From Hyphomicrobiales bacterium (GTDB taxonomy: Bacteria; Pseudomonadota; Alphaproteobacteria; Rhizobiales; Rhizobiaceae), in contig JAFKJY010000051.1 in NCBI GenBank assembly GCA_017305835.1, forward strand, positions 1-64,000: DNA of 64,000 bases. Reading direction: 5' to 3'. Position numbers and translations under genes: made by a program. Of this stretch, positions 1 to 9,535 are shown piece by piece; the first letter of the stretch is position 1; each line of letters begins with the position of its first letter. The notes under the pieces are model-generated. The model searched no databases and was not told the origin of the DNA. It saw nothing but the letters and a program-made list of their open reading frames with translations.

Positions 1-929
1 CATTCCGGCTTCACCCGCGTGCTCTGGAACTGCACGCGCCGCGAGATGTCGCCGGCGCCGAAGCGGGCCCCGAACTCGACGGCGCGCAGCATGCCGGCCT
101 TCCGGCTGTAGGTGGCGAAGCCGCCCTCGACCGCGGTGACGCCCCGGGCGACGGCGGCCTCGACCTCCGCCCACGTCGTGTCGGCCTCGCCGGGCCCGGC
201 CGCCTGCGCGGCGCGCCCCGCGAGCTCGGCGCCGAGCGTCTCCGCGGCGGCCTTCGGGTCGGCCGTCAGCCGCCCGATGAACAGCATGTCCGGCGTGCCC
301 TCCTCGCGGCCGCCATGCACCTCCAGCCGGGCGCCGGGCACCGGGAACCAGGCGGGCACGTTGACGTCTTCTGCGACCGTCACCTGCCCGTCGCGGCGGA
401 AGCCGCGCAGATAGGCGACCGAGGAGACCCAGAGCGGGCGCATGACCGCCGCGACGCCGTCGGGGTCGAAGACCGGCATCACGCGCTCCATCAGCGCGGC
501 GGTCTCGGGGTCCGTCAGCGTCGGCAGCCGCTCGAGGATGCGGCGCTTCACCGCCGGCCAGTCGATCTCGACCGGCGCGCCGGCCTGCACCATCCGGAAC
601 GAAAAACTCTCTCCCTCGATGGCCCGGGCGAACATGTAGGTCATGTCGGTCTCGACGCCCGGCCCGGCCTTCACCGCCCGCATCGAGAAGGTGCCGGCGA
701 GCATGTCCGGCGGCTCCTTGCCCGTCAGCCGCAGCGTGAGCTCGTGCGACCACTCGGTGACCTTCTGGCGGCCGCGGAAGTCGAGCACGTGATGGTGCTC
801 GACGAGGTAGACGATGTCCTCACCCATCGGCGGGAAGAAGCCGAACCGCAGCAGGTCCCCCGGCTTCTCCTCGGCCACGGAAGCCGTCGCCCACAACGCC
901 GCCACGAGGAGCACGCAGAACCGCAGCAT
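1..929 (-). CDS. Hypothetical secreted protein (C-terminus beyond window)
   Basis: An open frame of 309 codons runs from an ATG at 929 off the left edge, so the protein is incomplete. AGGAGG lies about 4 bases before the start. The N-terminus is a typical Sec signal peptide: MLRF, a hydrophobic stretch rich in Val, Leu and Ala, then ASVAEE near residue 20. The remainder is acidic and soluble-looking, with no membrane segment or cysteine cluster. I do not recognise the family. It is probably a periplasmic protein. Codon use matches neighbouring genes, which supports a real gene. Confidence 0.7.
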   Translation of the reverse strand, partial: MLRFCVLLVAALWATASVAEEKPGDLLRFGFFPPMGEDIVYLVEHHHVLDFRGRQKVTEWSHELTLRLTGKEPPDMLAGTFSMRAVKAGPGVETDMTYMFARAIEGESFSFRMVQAGAPVEIDWPAVKRRILERLPTLTDPETAALMERVMPVFDPDGVAAVMRPLWVSSVAYLRGFRRDGQVTVAEDVNVPAWFPVPGARLEVHGGREEGTPDMLFIGRLTADPKAAAETLGAELAGRAAQAAGPGEADTTWAEVEAAVARGVTAVEGGFATYSRKAGMLRAVEFGARFGAGDISRRVQFQSTRVKPE

Positions 930-1126
930 CGCAACCTCCTCGCGCAGCCGGGCCGCCGGGGATTACCTATGGGAAGGCAACGCCTGTCAAGCAGATGCGA
1001 TACAGGAGCAGTTTATGAACGATGAAACGGCCGGAGCCCGGAAGCCCGACCGGGCGTCGCGCCCGATGGCGCGCCCTCGCGGAGGGCCATCGAGCGAAGC
1101 GAGCGGTACGGCTCGTGGGCGAAAGG

Positions 1127-1148
1127 AGAAAACCCGACGTCAGTCGGG
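1127..1148 (-). terminator. Rho-independent terminator overlapping a stop codon
   Basis: On the minus strand CCCGAC-TGAC-GTCGGG folds into a 6-bp stem with a 4-base loop and is followed by TTTTCTCC. The loop contains the TGA stop of the small gene ending at 1140, so the last two codons form the left arm. It probably ends that transcript. Confidence 0.6.
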
Positions 1149-1454
1149 GTAGCACACGACCGGCACGTTCGGCCATTGCGCCGTCTCGCAGCCCGCCGCC
1201 TTCTGGCGGGCGCGGAACTCGGCCGAAACCGGGCCGGTGACGATCGCGTCGACGCCGTCGGGCGCGTCGGGGAACATCAGCGCGGCGGGCGTCGCGGCCG
1301 CCACCTCGCGGTACTCGGCGAGCGCCAGGCCGCGCGCATCCTGCGGCTGCGGCCCGTAGGCGCCGGAGGCCGTCAGCGCGAAGGCGGCGACGATCGCTGC
1401 GGAGCCTGCCGCGAGCGCGGCGAGACGGACGGGTCCGGTCGGGATGCGGATCAT
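1140..1454 (-). CDS. Small exported hypothetical protein, 104 aa
   Basis: This 104-residue protein has a hydrophobic, Ala-rich N-terminal segment (about residues 10-32), either an uncleaved anchor or a signal peptide. A short soluble domain of about 70 residues follows, with two cysteines near the C-terminus (CETAQW and VVCYPD) that could form a disulfide in the periplasm. I do not recognise the family. A terminator hairpin sits on the stop codon, which supports this being expressed. The ribosome site before the ATG is weak, so the start is uncertain. It is transcribed away from typA and is probably monocistronic. Confidence 0.55.
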   Translation of the reverse strand: MIRIPTGPVRLAALAAGSAAIVAAFALTASGAYGPQPQDARGLALAEYREVAAATPAALMFPDAPDGVDAIVTGPVSAEFRARQKAAGCETAQWPNVPVVCYPD

Positions 1455-1671
1455 GTGGCTCGAACGCGTTCGGGTTGCGTTGGTTCCGCCGCGAAGCGGA
1501 TTTTTTCATTCGACCCCGTCAAGGTTAACGGCCGGTGAAGAAGCCGCCTCTTTCGCGCCTGCGAAAAAACCACTATATGCGCGGCCATCAACAGTCCGTG
1601 CCGCTCTCTTCCAACTGCCCGAAAGGCGGCGCGCCCGGCCCTTCCCGGTGCCGAACCCTTCGAGAGAACGT

Positions 1672-3498
1672 ATGAAGCTCCGCAATATCGCGATCATCGC
1701 GCATGTCGACCATGGCAAGACCACGCTGGTCGACGCGCTGCTCAAGCAGTCCGGCTCCGTGCGCGACAACCAGCGCGTCGCCGAGCGCGTGATGGATTCC
1801 AACGACCTCGAGAAGGAGCGCGGCATCACCATCCTCGCCAAGGCCACCTCGGTCGAGTGGAAGGATACGCGCATCAACATCGTCGACACGCCCGGCCACG
1901 CCGATTTCGGCGGCGAGGTGGAGCGCATCCTCAACATGGTCGACGGCGCCGTGCTGCTGGTCGACGCCGCGGAAGGGCCGATGCCGCAGACCAAGTTCGT
2001 GGTCGGCAAGGCGCTCAAGGTCGGGCTGAAGCCGATCGTGGCGATCAACAAGATCGACCGGCCGGACGCCCGCCACGTCGAGGTGATCAACGAGGTGTTC
2101 GACCTGTTCGCCGCGCTCGACGCCACCGACGAGCAGCTCGACTTCCCCATCCTCTACGGTTCGGGCCGCGACGGCTGGATGGCCGAGAACCCCGAGGGGC
2201 CGAAGGATGCCGGGCTGGCGCCGCTCTTCGACGTGGTGCTGCGCCACGTGCCGGAGCCGACCGTGCATCCCGGCCCGTTCCGCATGATCGGCACGATCCT
2301 CGAGGCCAACCCGTTCCTCGGCCGCATCATCACCGGCCGTATCGAGAGCGGCTCGCTCAGGCCCAACCAGCCGGTGAAGGTGCTGCACCACGACGGCACG
2401 CTGCTGGAGACCGGCCGCATCTCGAAGATCCTCGCCTTCCGCGGCATCGAGCGCCGGCCGATCGAGGAGGCGCAGGCCGGCGACATCGTCGCGATCGCCG
2501 GCCTGTCGAAGGGCACCGTCGCCGACACCTTCTGCGACCCCGCCATCAACGAGCCGATGGCGGCCCAGCCGATCGACCCGCCGACGGTCACCATGAGCTT
2601 CCTCGTCAACGATTCGCCGCTCGCCGGCACGGAAGGCGACAAGGTGACGAGCCGCGTCATCCGCGACCGCCTCCTAAAGGAGGCCGAGGGCAACGTCGCG
2701 CTGAAGATCGAGGAATCGGCGGAGAAGGATTCCTTCTACGTCTCCGGCCGCGGCGAGCTGCAGCTTTCCGTGCTGATCGAGACGATGCGCCGCGAGGGCT
2801 TCGAGCTCGCCGTCTCGCGGCCGCGCGTCGTCATGCAGAAGGACGCCGACGGCCAGCTGCTGGAGCCGGTCGAGGAGGTCGTCATCGACGTCGACGACGA
2901 GCATTCCGGCATCGTCGTGCAGAAGATGAGCGAGCGCAAGGGCGAGATGATCGAGCTGCGCCCGTCCGGCGGCAACCGCCAGCGGCTGGTGTTCCACGCC
3001 CCGACGCGCGGCCTGATCGGCTACCAGTCGGAGCTTTTGACCGACACGCGCGGCACCGCCGTGATGAACCGGCTGTTCCACGCCTACGAGCCGTGGAAGG
3101 GCGAGGTCGGCGGCCGCATCAACGGCGTGCTGATCGCCAACGAGCCGGGCGAGGCTGTCGCCTACGCGCTGTGGAACCTCGAGGACCGCGGCCCGATGGT
3201 CATCGACCCGGGCGTCAAGGTCTATGCCGGCATGATCGTCGGCGTCCACACGCGCGACAACGACCTCGAGGTCAACGTGCTGAAGGGCAAGAAGCTGACC
3301 AACATCCGCGCCGCCGGCAAGGACGAGGCGGTCAAGCTCACCCCGCCGATCCGCATGACGCTGGAGCGCGCGCTGTCCTGGATCCAGGACGACGAGCTGG
3401 TGGAGGTCACGCCGAAGACGATCCGGCTGCGCAAGCTCCACCTCGACCCGCACGAGCGCAAGCGCTTCGAGAAGGCGCGGACGGCCGGCGCCGCCTAG
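1672..3498 (+). CDS. typA: Ribosome-associated GTPase TypA/BipA
   Basis: TypA/BipA is a translational GTPase related to EF-G that binds the 70S ribosome and affects stress and low-temperature growth and 50S assembly. The 608-residue length fits the family. The GTPase motifs are intact: AHVDHGKTT at residues 10-18, DTPGHADF at 72-79 and NKID at 126-129. Domain II, the EF-G-like C-domain ([12 protein letters not shown]) and the BipA-specific C-terminus ([13 protein letters not shown] ending) follow. The ATG at 1672 was chosen because the G-domain begins at once, as in homologues; the frame is open farther upstream but reads unlike any family member. A 21-bp tandem duplication covers the stop codon. 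This is a core gene and the best taxonomic marker in the window. Confidence 0.98.
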   Translation: MKLRNIAIIAHVDHGKTTLVDALLKQSGSVRDNQRVAERVMDSNDLEKERGITILAKATSVEWKDTRINIVDTPGHADFGGEVERILNMVDGAVLLVDAAEGPMPQTKFVVGKALKVGLKPIVAINKIDRPDARHVEVINEVFDLFAALDATDEQLDFPILYGSGRDGWMAENPEGPKDAGLAPLFDVVLRHVPEPTVHPGPFRMIGTILEANPFLGRIITGRIESGSLRPNQPVKVLHHDGTLLETGRISKILAFRGIERRPIEEAQAGDIVAIAGLSKGTVADTFCDPAINEPMAAQPIDPPTVTMSFLVNDSPLAGTEGDKVTSRVIRDRLLKEAEGNVALKIEESAEKDSFYVSGRGELQLSVLIETMRREGFELAVSRPRVVMQKDADGQLLEPVEEVVIDVDDEHSGIVVQKMSERKGEMIELRPSGGNRQRLVFHAPTRGLIGYQSELLTDTRGTAVMNRLFHAYEPWKGEVGGRINGVLIANEPGEAVAYALWNLEDRGPMVIDPGVKVYAGMIVGVHTRDNDLEVNVLKGKKLTNIRAAGKDEAVKLTPPIRMTLERALSWIQDDELVEVTPKTIRLRKLHLDPHERKRFEKARTAGAA

Positions 3499-3531
3499 TT
3501 CGGGGCCGGCGCCGCCTAGTTCGGGGCCGGC
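3483..3531. repeat. 21-bp tandem repeat spanning the typA stop
   Basis: A 21-bp unit is present twice in perfect tandem (3483-3503 and 3504-3524), plus 7 bases of a third copy. Each full copy contains the codons GCC GCC TAG, so the duplication creates a second in-frame stop 21 bases downstream. It looks like a replication-slippage duplication in the space between typA and the convergent kinase gene. Confidence 0.9.
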
Positions 3532-4902
3532 TCAGACCGCGATCAGGATGCGGCAGCGCAGCCCGTCGGGCAGCGCCTCCAGCTCCACTGCGCCGAGCTC
3601 GTCGGCCAGGATGTCGGAGATCAGCCGCAGGCCGAACCCCTTGTTGGGCGGCATCGCCAGCGCGTCGCCGCCCGTCTCGGTCCATGACAGCTCGACGCCG
3701 TGCGGCGCGCGCCGCCAGTCGATGGCGACGTGGCCCTGCCCGTTCGCCAGCGCGCCGTGGCGGGCGGCGTTGGTGGCAAGCTCGTGCACGACCAGCGCCA
3801 GCGAGGCGTTGAGCCGGGGCGGCAGGCTGACCTCGTCGCCGCTCAGCGCGATGCGCCCCGGCGGGTCGCGATATGGCGCGACCAGCGCCTCGACCAGGTC
3901 GCCGAGGCTGAACGCTGCCCAGTCGCGCGCCACCAGCAGGTCGTTGGCGCTCGCCAGCGCGTGCAGCCGCTGCCGGAACGCGTCCAGCGCCTGCGGGTCG
4001 GCGCGCCCGTCGCGAAACGTCTGGTTGGCGATCGACTGCACCACCGACAGCGAGTTTTTCACCCGGTGGTTCAGCTCGCGCAGGAACAGCCGCTCCTGCT
4101 CCTCCTGCCGCTTGCGGCCGTCTATGTCGAGGATGACGCCGATCACGCGCTCGGGCCGGTTCGAGGCGCCGTACAGGATCTCGGCCCGCATCAGCAGCCA
4201 GTGCGGGCTGCCGTCCGGCCAGCGCACGCGGAACTCGCATTCGTAGCGCGTCTCCCCGCGCTCCAGGGCGGCGAGGCCCGCGGCGTGGACCTTTTCCCGC
4301 TCGCTCGCCGCGTAGCGCTGGCGCAAATCCTGCAATGTCGGCTTGCTGGCCGGGTCGAGCCCGAACATGCTGCACAGCTCCGGCGTGATGACCGCCGTGT
4401 CGTTGACCGTGTCGAGCTCCCAGATCGCCATCTTGGCGGCCTCCATGGCCAGCCGCTGGCGCAGCTCGCTGTGCCGCAGCGCCTCCTCGGTCGCCTTGCG
4501 CTCGGTGATGTCCTGGATGGTGCCGAGATAGCGCACGGCCTTCTGGCCGCCGGTGCCGCGCGCGAAGATCGCCTCGCCATAGGCCAGCACCCAGCGCTGC
4601 TCACCGGTGTCGGCGCGCACGATCCTGTATTCGTAGGGGTCGCGCGCCCGCAGCGCCGGATCGAGCGCCCGCAGCGCCTGGGCGGAGGTGCGCGGCAGGT
4701 CGTCGGGGTGGGTCACCGCCCGCGCCTTGTCGTAGTCGACTTCCTCGTGCGGGGAGAAGCCGCAGATCGCGCGGGCGCGGGGCGAATACTGCATCCGGCC
4801 GCTCGCCACGTTCCAGTCCCAGGTGCCGATCTGGGCGGCCCTCAGGGCGAGCCGGAGTTTGAGGTTGCTCTCGCGCAAAGGACTGTCGGAACTGCGACGC
4901 AC
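3532..4902 (-). CDS. PAS-PAS HWE-family sensor histidine kinase
   Basis: This 456-residue soluble sensor kinase has no membrane segments. Two PAS domains come first (about residues 20-135, ending in the PAC motif QDITERKA, and about 150-265). The HWE dimerisation/phosphoacceptor domain follows, with ELNHRVKN and His279. The N-box ELATNAARHGAL (374-385) and WTE (407-409) supply the H, W and E hallmarks of the HWE family, which is common in Alphaproteobacteria. The start is GTG at 4902, preceded by a G-rich site. No response regulator lies alongside, so it may act through an unlinked partner such as a general-stress PhyR-type regulator (inference). Its signal is probably cytoplasmic, such as redox, light or a small ligand; no flavin-binding LOV motif was seen. 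Confidence 0.9.
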   Translation of the reverse strand: MRRSSDSPLRESNLKLRLALRAAQIGTWDWNVASGRMQYSPRARAICGFSPHEEVDYDKARAVTHPDDLPRTSAQALRALDPALRARDPYEYRIVRADTGEQRWVLAYGEAIFARGTGGQKAVRYLGTIQDITERKATEEALRHSELRQRLAMEAAKMAIWELDTVNDTAVITPELCSMFGLDPASKPTLQDLRQRYAASEREKVHAAGLAALERGETRYECEFRVRWPDGSPHWLLMRAEILYGASNRPERVIGVILDIDGRKRQEEQERLFLRELNHRVKNSLSVVQSIANQTFRDGRADPQALDAFRQRLHALASANDLLVARDWAAFSLGDLVEALVAPYRDPPGRIALSGDEVSLPPRLNASLALVVHELATNAARHGALANGQGHVAIDWRRAPHGVELSWTETGGDALAMPPNKGFGLRLISDILADELGAVELEALPDGLRCRILIAV

Positions 4903-5010
4903 ATTACCCCCCGCGTCTACCCGTCAGCGGCAACGTGCGAGGGCGCGATTCGTTCCGATGCGAATGCGCAATGATTCGAGCGGCTTGCAGCCGGGACGCG
5001 GCGGTCCCGC

Positions 5011-6810
5011 TCAGTGGTTGTTGCGTGGGACGTACTTCTGCGCGATGGCCTGGAAATCCGGCGCGCCCTTGAGCACCATGCCCTCCGAGAAGGGCTGGGC
5101 GAGTTGCCGGAAATAATGCTGCCAGGGCGACTGGCTGGGCGGGACCGCATAGCCGCCCGCGCCGGCGAACGCCGCCGCCCGCGCCGCCCATTCGGCGTCG
5201 GACAGAAGCACGTCGACCGTGCAGGCGTTGAGGTCGACGCGGATGCGGTCGCCATTGCGCAGCAGCGCCAGCCCGCCGCCGGAGGCCGCCTCCGGCGAGG
5301 CGTTGAGGATCGAGGGCGAGCCCGACGTGCCCGACTGGCGGCCGTCGCCGATGCAGGGCAACGCCGTCACGCCCTTCTCGATCAGGTAGGCCGGCGGCCG
5401 CATGTTGACCACCTCCGCTCCGCCCGGATAGCCGAGCGGCCCGGTGCCGCGCATGACCAGGATGCAGTGCTCGTCGATGCCGAGCGCCGGGTCGTCGATG
5501 GTGCGGTTGTACTGCTCGGGCCCGTCGAACACGACGGCGCGGCCCTCGAACGCGTTCTCGTCGCCGGGATTGCGCAGATAGCGGTCGCGGAACTCCTCCG
5601 AGATGACCGAGGTCTTCATGATGGCGCTGTCGAACAGCCGGCCCTTCATGTTGAGAAAGCCGGCCGACGCCCTGAGCGGGTCGCCGGCCGGCCGGATCAC
5701 CTCGGCGTTGCCGCTGAGGCGCCCGGCGCAATTGTCGCCGATGCTTCTGCCGTTGACGGTTCCAGCACCGGGATGCGGCAGCAGGCCGGCCTGCATCAGC
5801 TCGCCGACGACCGCCGGCACGCCGCCGGCCTGATGAAAATCCTCGCCGAGATAGCTGCCCGCCGGCTGCAGGTTGACCAGCAAGGGCAGGTGATGGCCGA
5901 TGCGCTGCCAGTCGTCGTTGGTCAGCGGCACGCCGAGATGGCGGGCGACCGCGTTGAGGTGGATCGGCGCATTGGTGGAGCCGCCGATCGCCGAATTGAC
6001 GGCGATGGCGTTCTCGAACGCCTCGCGCGTCATGATGTCGGACGGCTTCAGGTCCTCCCACACCATGTCGACGATGCGCCGGCCGGTGGCGTAGGCCATC
6101 TGGCCGCGCTCGCGATAGGGCGCGGGGATGGCGGCCGAGCCGGGGAGCTGCATGCCCAGCGCCTCGGCCAGCGAGTTCATCGTCGAGGCCGTGCCCATCG
6201 TGTTGCAGTAGCCGACCGACGGCGCCGAGGAGGTGACCAGCTCGGTGAACTGCTCCTCGTCGATCTCGCCGGCGGCGTGGAGCTGCCGCGCCTTCCATAC
6301 GATCGTGCCCGAGCCGGTGCGCTCGCCGCGGAAATAGCCGTTGAGCATCGGCCCGACGGAAAACGCGATCGCCGGGATGTTGACGGTCGCGGCCGCCATC
6401 AGCAGCGCCGGCGTGGTCTTGTCGCAGCCGATGGTCAGCACGACGCCGTCGATCGGGTAGCCGAACAGCGCCTCGACCAGCCCGAGATAGGCGAGGTTGC
6501 GGTCGAGCATGGCGGTCGGCCGCTTGCCGGTCTCCTGGATCGGGTGGACGGGGATCTCGAACGGCACGCCGCCGCTCGCCACGATGCCGTCGCGCACCCG
6601 CTTGGCGAGCTCGATGTGGTGGCGGTTGCAGGGCGACAGGTCGGAGCCGGTCTGGGCGATGCCGATGATCGGCTTGCCGGACTGCAGCTCGCCGCGGGTG
6701 AGACCGTAGTTGACGTAGCGCTCGAGGTAGAGCGCGGTCATCTCCCGGTCGTCCGGATTGTCGAACCACAGCCGCGACCGCAGCGACCCCGGATCCTTGC
6801 GCCCTGCCAT
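5011..6810 (-). CDS. IlvD/Edd-family sugar-acid dehydratase, xylonate-type
   Basis: This 599-residue enzyme closely resembles D-xylonate dehydratase (XylD of Caulobacter). Shared features include the WFDNPD start, RSGK-like loop, [18 protein letters not shown] and [10 protein letters not shown]. The three cluster-binding cysteines are present (Cys61, Cys129, Cys202), as expected for the iron-sulfur dehydratases that convert aldonic acids to 2-keto-3-deoxy acids. It also carries the late [20 protein letters not shown] motif. It is the last gene of a minus-strand run headed by TetR. A pentonate substrate is likely from family resemblance, but the neighbouring acyl-CoA ligase and FAH protein do not form a standard Weimberg pathway, so the real substrate is uncertain. 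Confidence 0.88.
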   Translation of the reverse strand: MAGRKDPGSLRSRLWFDNPDDREMTALYLERYVNYGLTRGELQSGKPIIGIAQTGSDLSPCNRHHIELAKRVRDGIVASGGVPFEIPVHPIQETGKRPTAMLDRNLAYLGLVEALFGYPIDGVVLTIGCDKTTPALLMAAATVNIPAIAFSVGPMLNGYFRGERTGSGTIVWKARQLHAAGEIDEEQFTELVTSSAPSVGYCNTMGTASTMNSLAEALGMQLPGSAAIPAPYRERGQMAYATGRRIVDMVWEDLKPSDIMTREAFENAIAVNSAIGGSTNAPIHLNAVARHLGVPLTNDDWQRIGHHLPLLVNLQPAGSYLGEDFHQAGGVPAVVGELMQAGLLPHPGAGTVNGRSIGDNCAGRLSGNAEVIRPAGDPLRASAGFLNMKGRLFDSAIMKTSVISEEFRDRYLRNPGDENAFEGRAVVFDGPEQYNRTIDDPALGIDEHCILVMRGTGPLGYPGGAEVVNMRPPAYLIEKGVTALPCIGDGRQSGTSGSPSILNASPEAASGGGLALLRNGDRIRVDLNACTVDVLLSDAEWAARAAAFAGAGGYAVPPSQSPWQHYFRQLAQPFSEGMVLKGAPDFQAIAQKYVPRNNH

Positions 6811-6921
6811 GCCTGCCTCCCGCCATGCGCGAAGCCGCGCCTCCCGCGCGGCTGCGGCCAGCCTCGCATGCCGGGCCGTGCCGCGTAAACGGGCGTGTCG
6901 CGCGCCTGCAGGCGCAGAGGC

Positions 6922-8424
6922 TCAGGCGCCCGAGAAGCGGGCCTTCAGCTCGCGCCGCAGCACCTTGCCGTAGGCGCTCTTGGGCAGCTCGTCGAGGAAC
7001 AGGACGTGCTTGGGCTTCTTGAAGCTCGCCAGGCTCTGCCGGCAGAAGGCGAGGATGTCGGCCTCGCTCGGCCGCGCCGCCTCGTCGGCGACGATGGCGA
7101 CGGCGACGCTCTCGCCCCATTCGCGGTCGGGCAGGCCGAAGGCGATCACCTCGCGCACGCCCGGATGCGCGGCGATCACGTCCTCTATCTCCTTGGGATA
7201 GATGTTGGTGCCGCCGGAGATGATGGTGTCGTGGCGCCGGTCGAGCACGCGCAGCCGCCCGCCGGAATCGAAATGGCCGACGTCTCCGGTGTACAGCCAT
7301 CCGCCCTTGAGCGCGGCCTCGGTGGCGGCCGGGTTGCCCCAGTAGCCTTTCATCACCACGTCGCCGCGCACGCAGATCTCGCCGTCGGCGCCCGGCGCCA
7401 CCGGCATGTCGTTCTCGTCGACCAGCCGTACCTCGACGCCGGCCCGCACATAGCCGGCCGACAGCAGCGTCTCGTCGTCGGCGCCGAGATGGTCGGCGCC
7501 CGGCAGGTAGGAGATCGTCATCGGCGCCTCGCCCTGCCCGTAGAGCTGGTGGAAGATCGGGCCGAAGCGCTGCACCGCCGCCTTGATGTGCTCCAGATGG
7601 ATGGTCGCGCCGCCATAGATGACGCCGCGCAGCGAGCCGATGTCGTCGCGCGGGCGCGCCTCCAGCAGCCGCACGATCATGGTCGGCGCGACGAAGGCGA
7701 AGGCGGTGATGCCGCGCGCCGCGACGAGGTCGAGCACCTCGTCCGGCTGGAAGCTGGGCAGGTCGGAGACGATGTTCTCGGCCCCGCGCGCCAGCGACGG
7801 GATCAGATAGAGGCCGCCGCCATGCGACAGCGGCGCGACGTGCAGCACCCGGTCGCTGGCGCGGAAGTCGAAGATGTCGGCGAGGCAGTTGACCGTGCAG
7901 GCCACGAGGTTGCGGTGCGTCAGCGTCGCGCCCTTGGGCCGGCCGGTCGTGCCGGACGTGTAGAAGATCCACGCCGGCTCGTCCGCGCCGACCTCGGCCG
8001 GCAGCGCGACGTCTGCCGCCGGCGCCGGCAGCTCGAAGTCCTCGATCGCCACGATGTGCGGCGCCACGCCCTCCGGCAGCGCCTCGCGGACCGCCGCGAC
8101 GTGCTCGGCATGGGTGAAGATCAGCTTCGGTGTCGCGTTGCCGGCGATCCAGGCCGCCTCGCGCGGGTGCAGCTTGGCGTTGACCGGCACCACCACGAGC
8201 CCGGCGCGCATGACCGCGAGCATCAGGAACGGATACTCGTAGCCGTTCTTGAGGAACAGCAGCACGCGGTCGCCGGGCGCGCAGCCGAGCGCCGCGAAGC
8301 GCTCGCCGAGCGCGGCCGCCACGGCGTCGAACTCGGCATAGGTCGCGCTGCGCGCGCCGTAGGCGATCGCCGTCCTGCCGCCATGGCGGCGAACGGCGTC
8401 GGTGATCGTCGAATAGAGGTTCAT
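6922..8424 (-). CDS. AMP-forming acyl-CoA synthetase
   Basis: This 500-residue member of the adenylate-forming superfamily activates a carboxylic acid to its CoA thioester using ATP. The P-loop YTSGTTGRPKG lies at about 155-165. The YTGDVGHFD motif, the hinge near DRRHDTIISGGTN and the C-terminal PKSAYGK with the catalytic lysine are all present. The length fits medium- or long-chain fatty-acid or aryl-CoA ligases. It sits between an FAH-family hydrolase and a sugar-acid-type dehydratase and probably shares their TetR-controlled transcript (gaps of 79 and 111 bases). The substrate cannot be read from the sequence. Confidence 0.9.
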   Translation of the reverse strand: MNLYSTITDAVRRHGGRTAIAYGARSATYAEFDAVAAALGERFAALGCAPGDRVLLFLKNGYEYPFLMLAVMRAGLVVVPVNAKLHPREAAWIAGNATPKLIFTHAEHVAAVREALPEGVAPHIVAIEDFELPAPAADVALPAEVGADEPAWIFYTSGTTGRPKGATLTHRNLVACTVNCLADIFDFRASDRVLHVAPLSHGGGLYLIPSLARGAENIVSDLPSFQPDEVLDLVAARGITAFAFVAPTMIVRLLEARPRDDIGSLRGVIYGGATIHLEHIKAAVQRFGPIFHQLYGQGEAPMTISYLPGADHLGADDETLLSAGYVRAGVEVRLVDENDMPVAPGADGEICVRGDVVMKGYWGNPAATEAALKGGWLYTGDVGHFDSGGRLRVLDRRHDTIISGGTNIYPKEIEDVIAAHPGVREVIAFGLPDREWGESVAVAIVADEAARPSEADILAFCRQSLASFKKPKHVLFLDELPKSAYGKVLRRELKARFSGA

Positions 8425-8452
8425 CGCGTCATCCGCGGAGGGTTCGAGGTCA

Positions 8453-8481
8453 CGCTCCCGCGAGGCTGTCCCGCGGGAGCG
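8453..8481. repeat. 10-bp stem-loop between operon genes
   Basis: CGCTCCCGCG and CGCGGGAGCG form a perfect 10-bp stem around a 9-base loop in the gap between the FAH-family gene and the acyl-CoA ligase gene. No T-run follows on either strand. It is more likely an RNA-stability or processing element than a terminator (inference). Confidence 0.5.
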
Positions 8482-8503
8482 CGCCGGTCAAGCCGCCGGC
8501 TGC

Positions 8504-9493
8504 TCAGGCGTGGGTGAGCACGCGGTTGCGCAGGATGCCGATCCCCTCGACCTCCAGCTCGACCACGTCGCCGTGCTTGAGCGTCTTCATGTGCTCCAGC
8601 CCGCAGCCGTTGCCGACCGTGCCGGAGCCGAAGAACTCGCCCGGGTAAAGCGTCTCGGACTGCGAGATGTGCGCGAGCAGGTCCTCGAACTTCCAGAACA
8701 TGGTCGAGGTCGAGCCGCGGCCCCACTCCTCGCCGTTGACGCGGCAGATCATGGTCAGGTTGTAGGGGTCGGTCATCTCGTCGGCGGTGACCAGGCACGG
8801 GCCCATGGCGTTGCCATTGTCGAAGTCCTTGCCCTTGGCCGGGCCGAGCTGGCCGCCCATCTCGGACGTCTGCGCATCGCGCGCCGAGAAGTCGTTGAAG
8901 ATGGTGTAGCCGTAGATGTACTCGCGCGCCCTGTCCTTCGCGATGTCGACGCCCTTCTTCTTCAGGTAGAAGCCGAACTCCAGCTCGAAATCCATGTAGT
9001 TGGAATATTTGGGCCACACGACGTCGACGTCGGTGCCGATCACCGAGAAGCGGTTGGCCTTGTAGTAGATCGGCTGCTCGTAGAAGGTCTTGGGCACCGC
9101 GAAGATGCCCTTCTCCTCATATTCGCGCATCGCCGCCTCGGGGTCCGGCGTCATGTTGGCGCGGATGCGCCGCACCGAGGCGAAGGACTGCTTCAGATGC
9201 GTCTCGAAGCAGAGGCAGTCGCGGATCTGCGGCGGCAGCGGCACCGGCGCCATCAGCTTGACGGAGGCGCGCTCGATGGCGCCCTTCGATCCCGCCTTCT
9301 TCAGCGTCTCGTAGGCGCGGTCGAGCGTGGCGTCGCCCGCCTCGATCATGCCCAGCACGGAGGCGAACGGGGCGTGATCCTCGCCGAAGGCGCTCCCGTG
9401 GGCGTCGGCCAGATCGACGATCCTGGTGTCGCCGTCGATGAAGGCGCCCGCGCGCATCGCGCCGTCGCCGCGCTTGTAGGTAACCAGCTTCAC
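8504..9493 (-). CDS. Fumarylacetoacetate hydrolase family protein
   Basis: This 329-residue FAH-fold enzyme belongs to a family that cleaves or hydrates C-C bonds of acylpyruvates and related diketo acids using a divalent metal. The metal-site sequence MDFELEFG (E-x-E) and FNDFSARD are visible, as is the glycine-rich GSGTVGNGCG near the C-terminus. The start is GTG at 9493 with GGGAGG six bases upstream. It lies directly downstream of the tetR gene (42-base gap) and upstream of the acyl-CoA ligase. It could be a ring-cleavage-product hydrolase or a keto-acid dehydratase; the family label alone does not decide. Confidence 0.87.
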   Translation of the reverse strand: MKLVTYKRGDGAMRAGAFIDGDTRIVDLADAHGSAFGEDHAPFASVLGMIEAGDATLDRAYETLKKAGSKGAIERASVKLMAPVPLPPQIRDCLCFETHLKQSFASVRRIRANMTPDPEAAMREYEEKGIFAVPKTFYEQPIYYKANRFSVIGTDVDVVWPKYSNYMDFELEFGFYLKKKGVDIAKDRAREYIYGYTIFNDFSARDAQTSEMGGQLGPAKGKDFDNGNAMGPCLVTADEMTDPYNLTMICRVNGEEWGRGSTSTMFWKFEDLLAHISQSETLYPGEFFGSGTVGNGCGLEHMKTLKHGDVVELEVEGIGILRNRVLTHA

Positions 9494-9535
9494 TCTCTTC
9501 CTCCCTGCTCTGCCGTCACGAAACTTTCCCGGCCG

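Noticed and set aside
1551..1566. Small TTTCGC/GCGAAA hairpin upstream of typA
   Set aside because: Only 6 bp with no clear position relative to a start or T-run; could be chance.
1857..3812. A 651-codon plus-strand open frame inside typA
   Set aside because: Same strand, shifted frame, Arg-rich translation; typA in frame 1 carries all GTPase motifs.
5014..6888. A 624-codon open frame antisense to the dehydratase
   Set aside because: Mirror of the IlvD/Edd gene, no recognisable motifs and shadow-type composition.
4904..7972. A 1022-codon minus-strand open frame
   Set aside because: It overlaps the dehydratase and acyl-CoA ligase genes in another frame and reads as low-complexity Arg/Ala/Gly-rich sequence, typical of GC-rich shadow frames.
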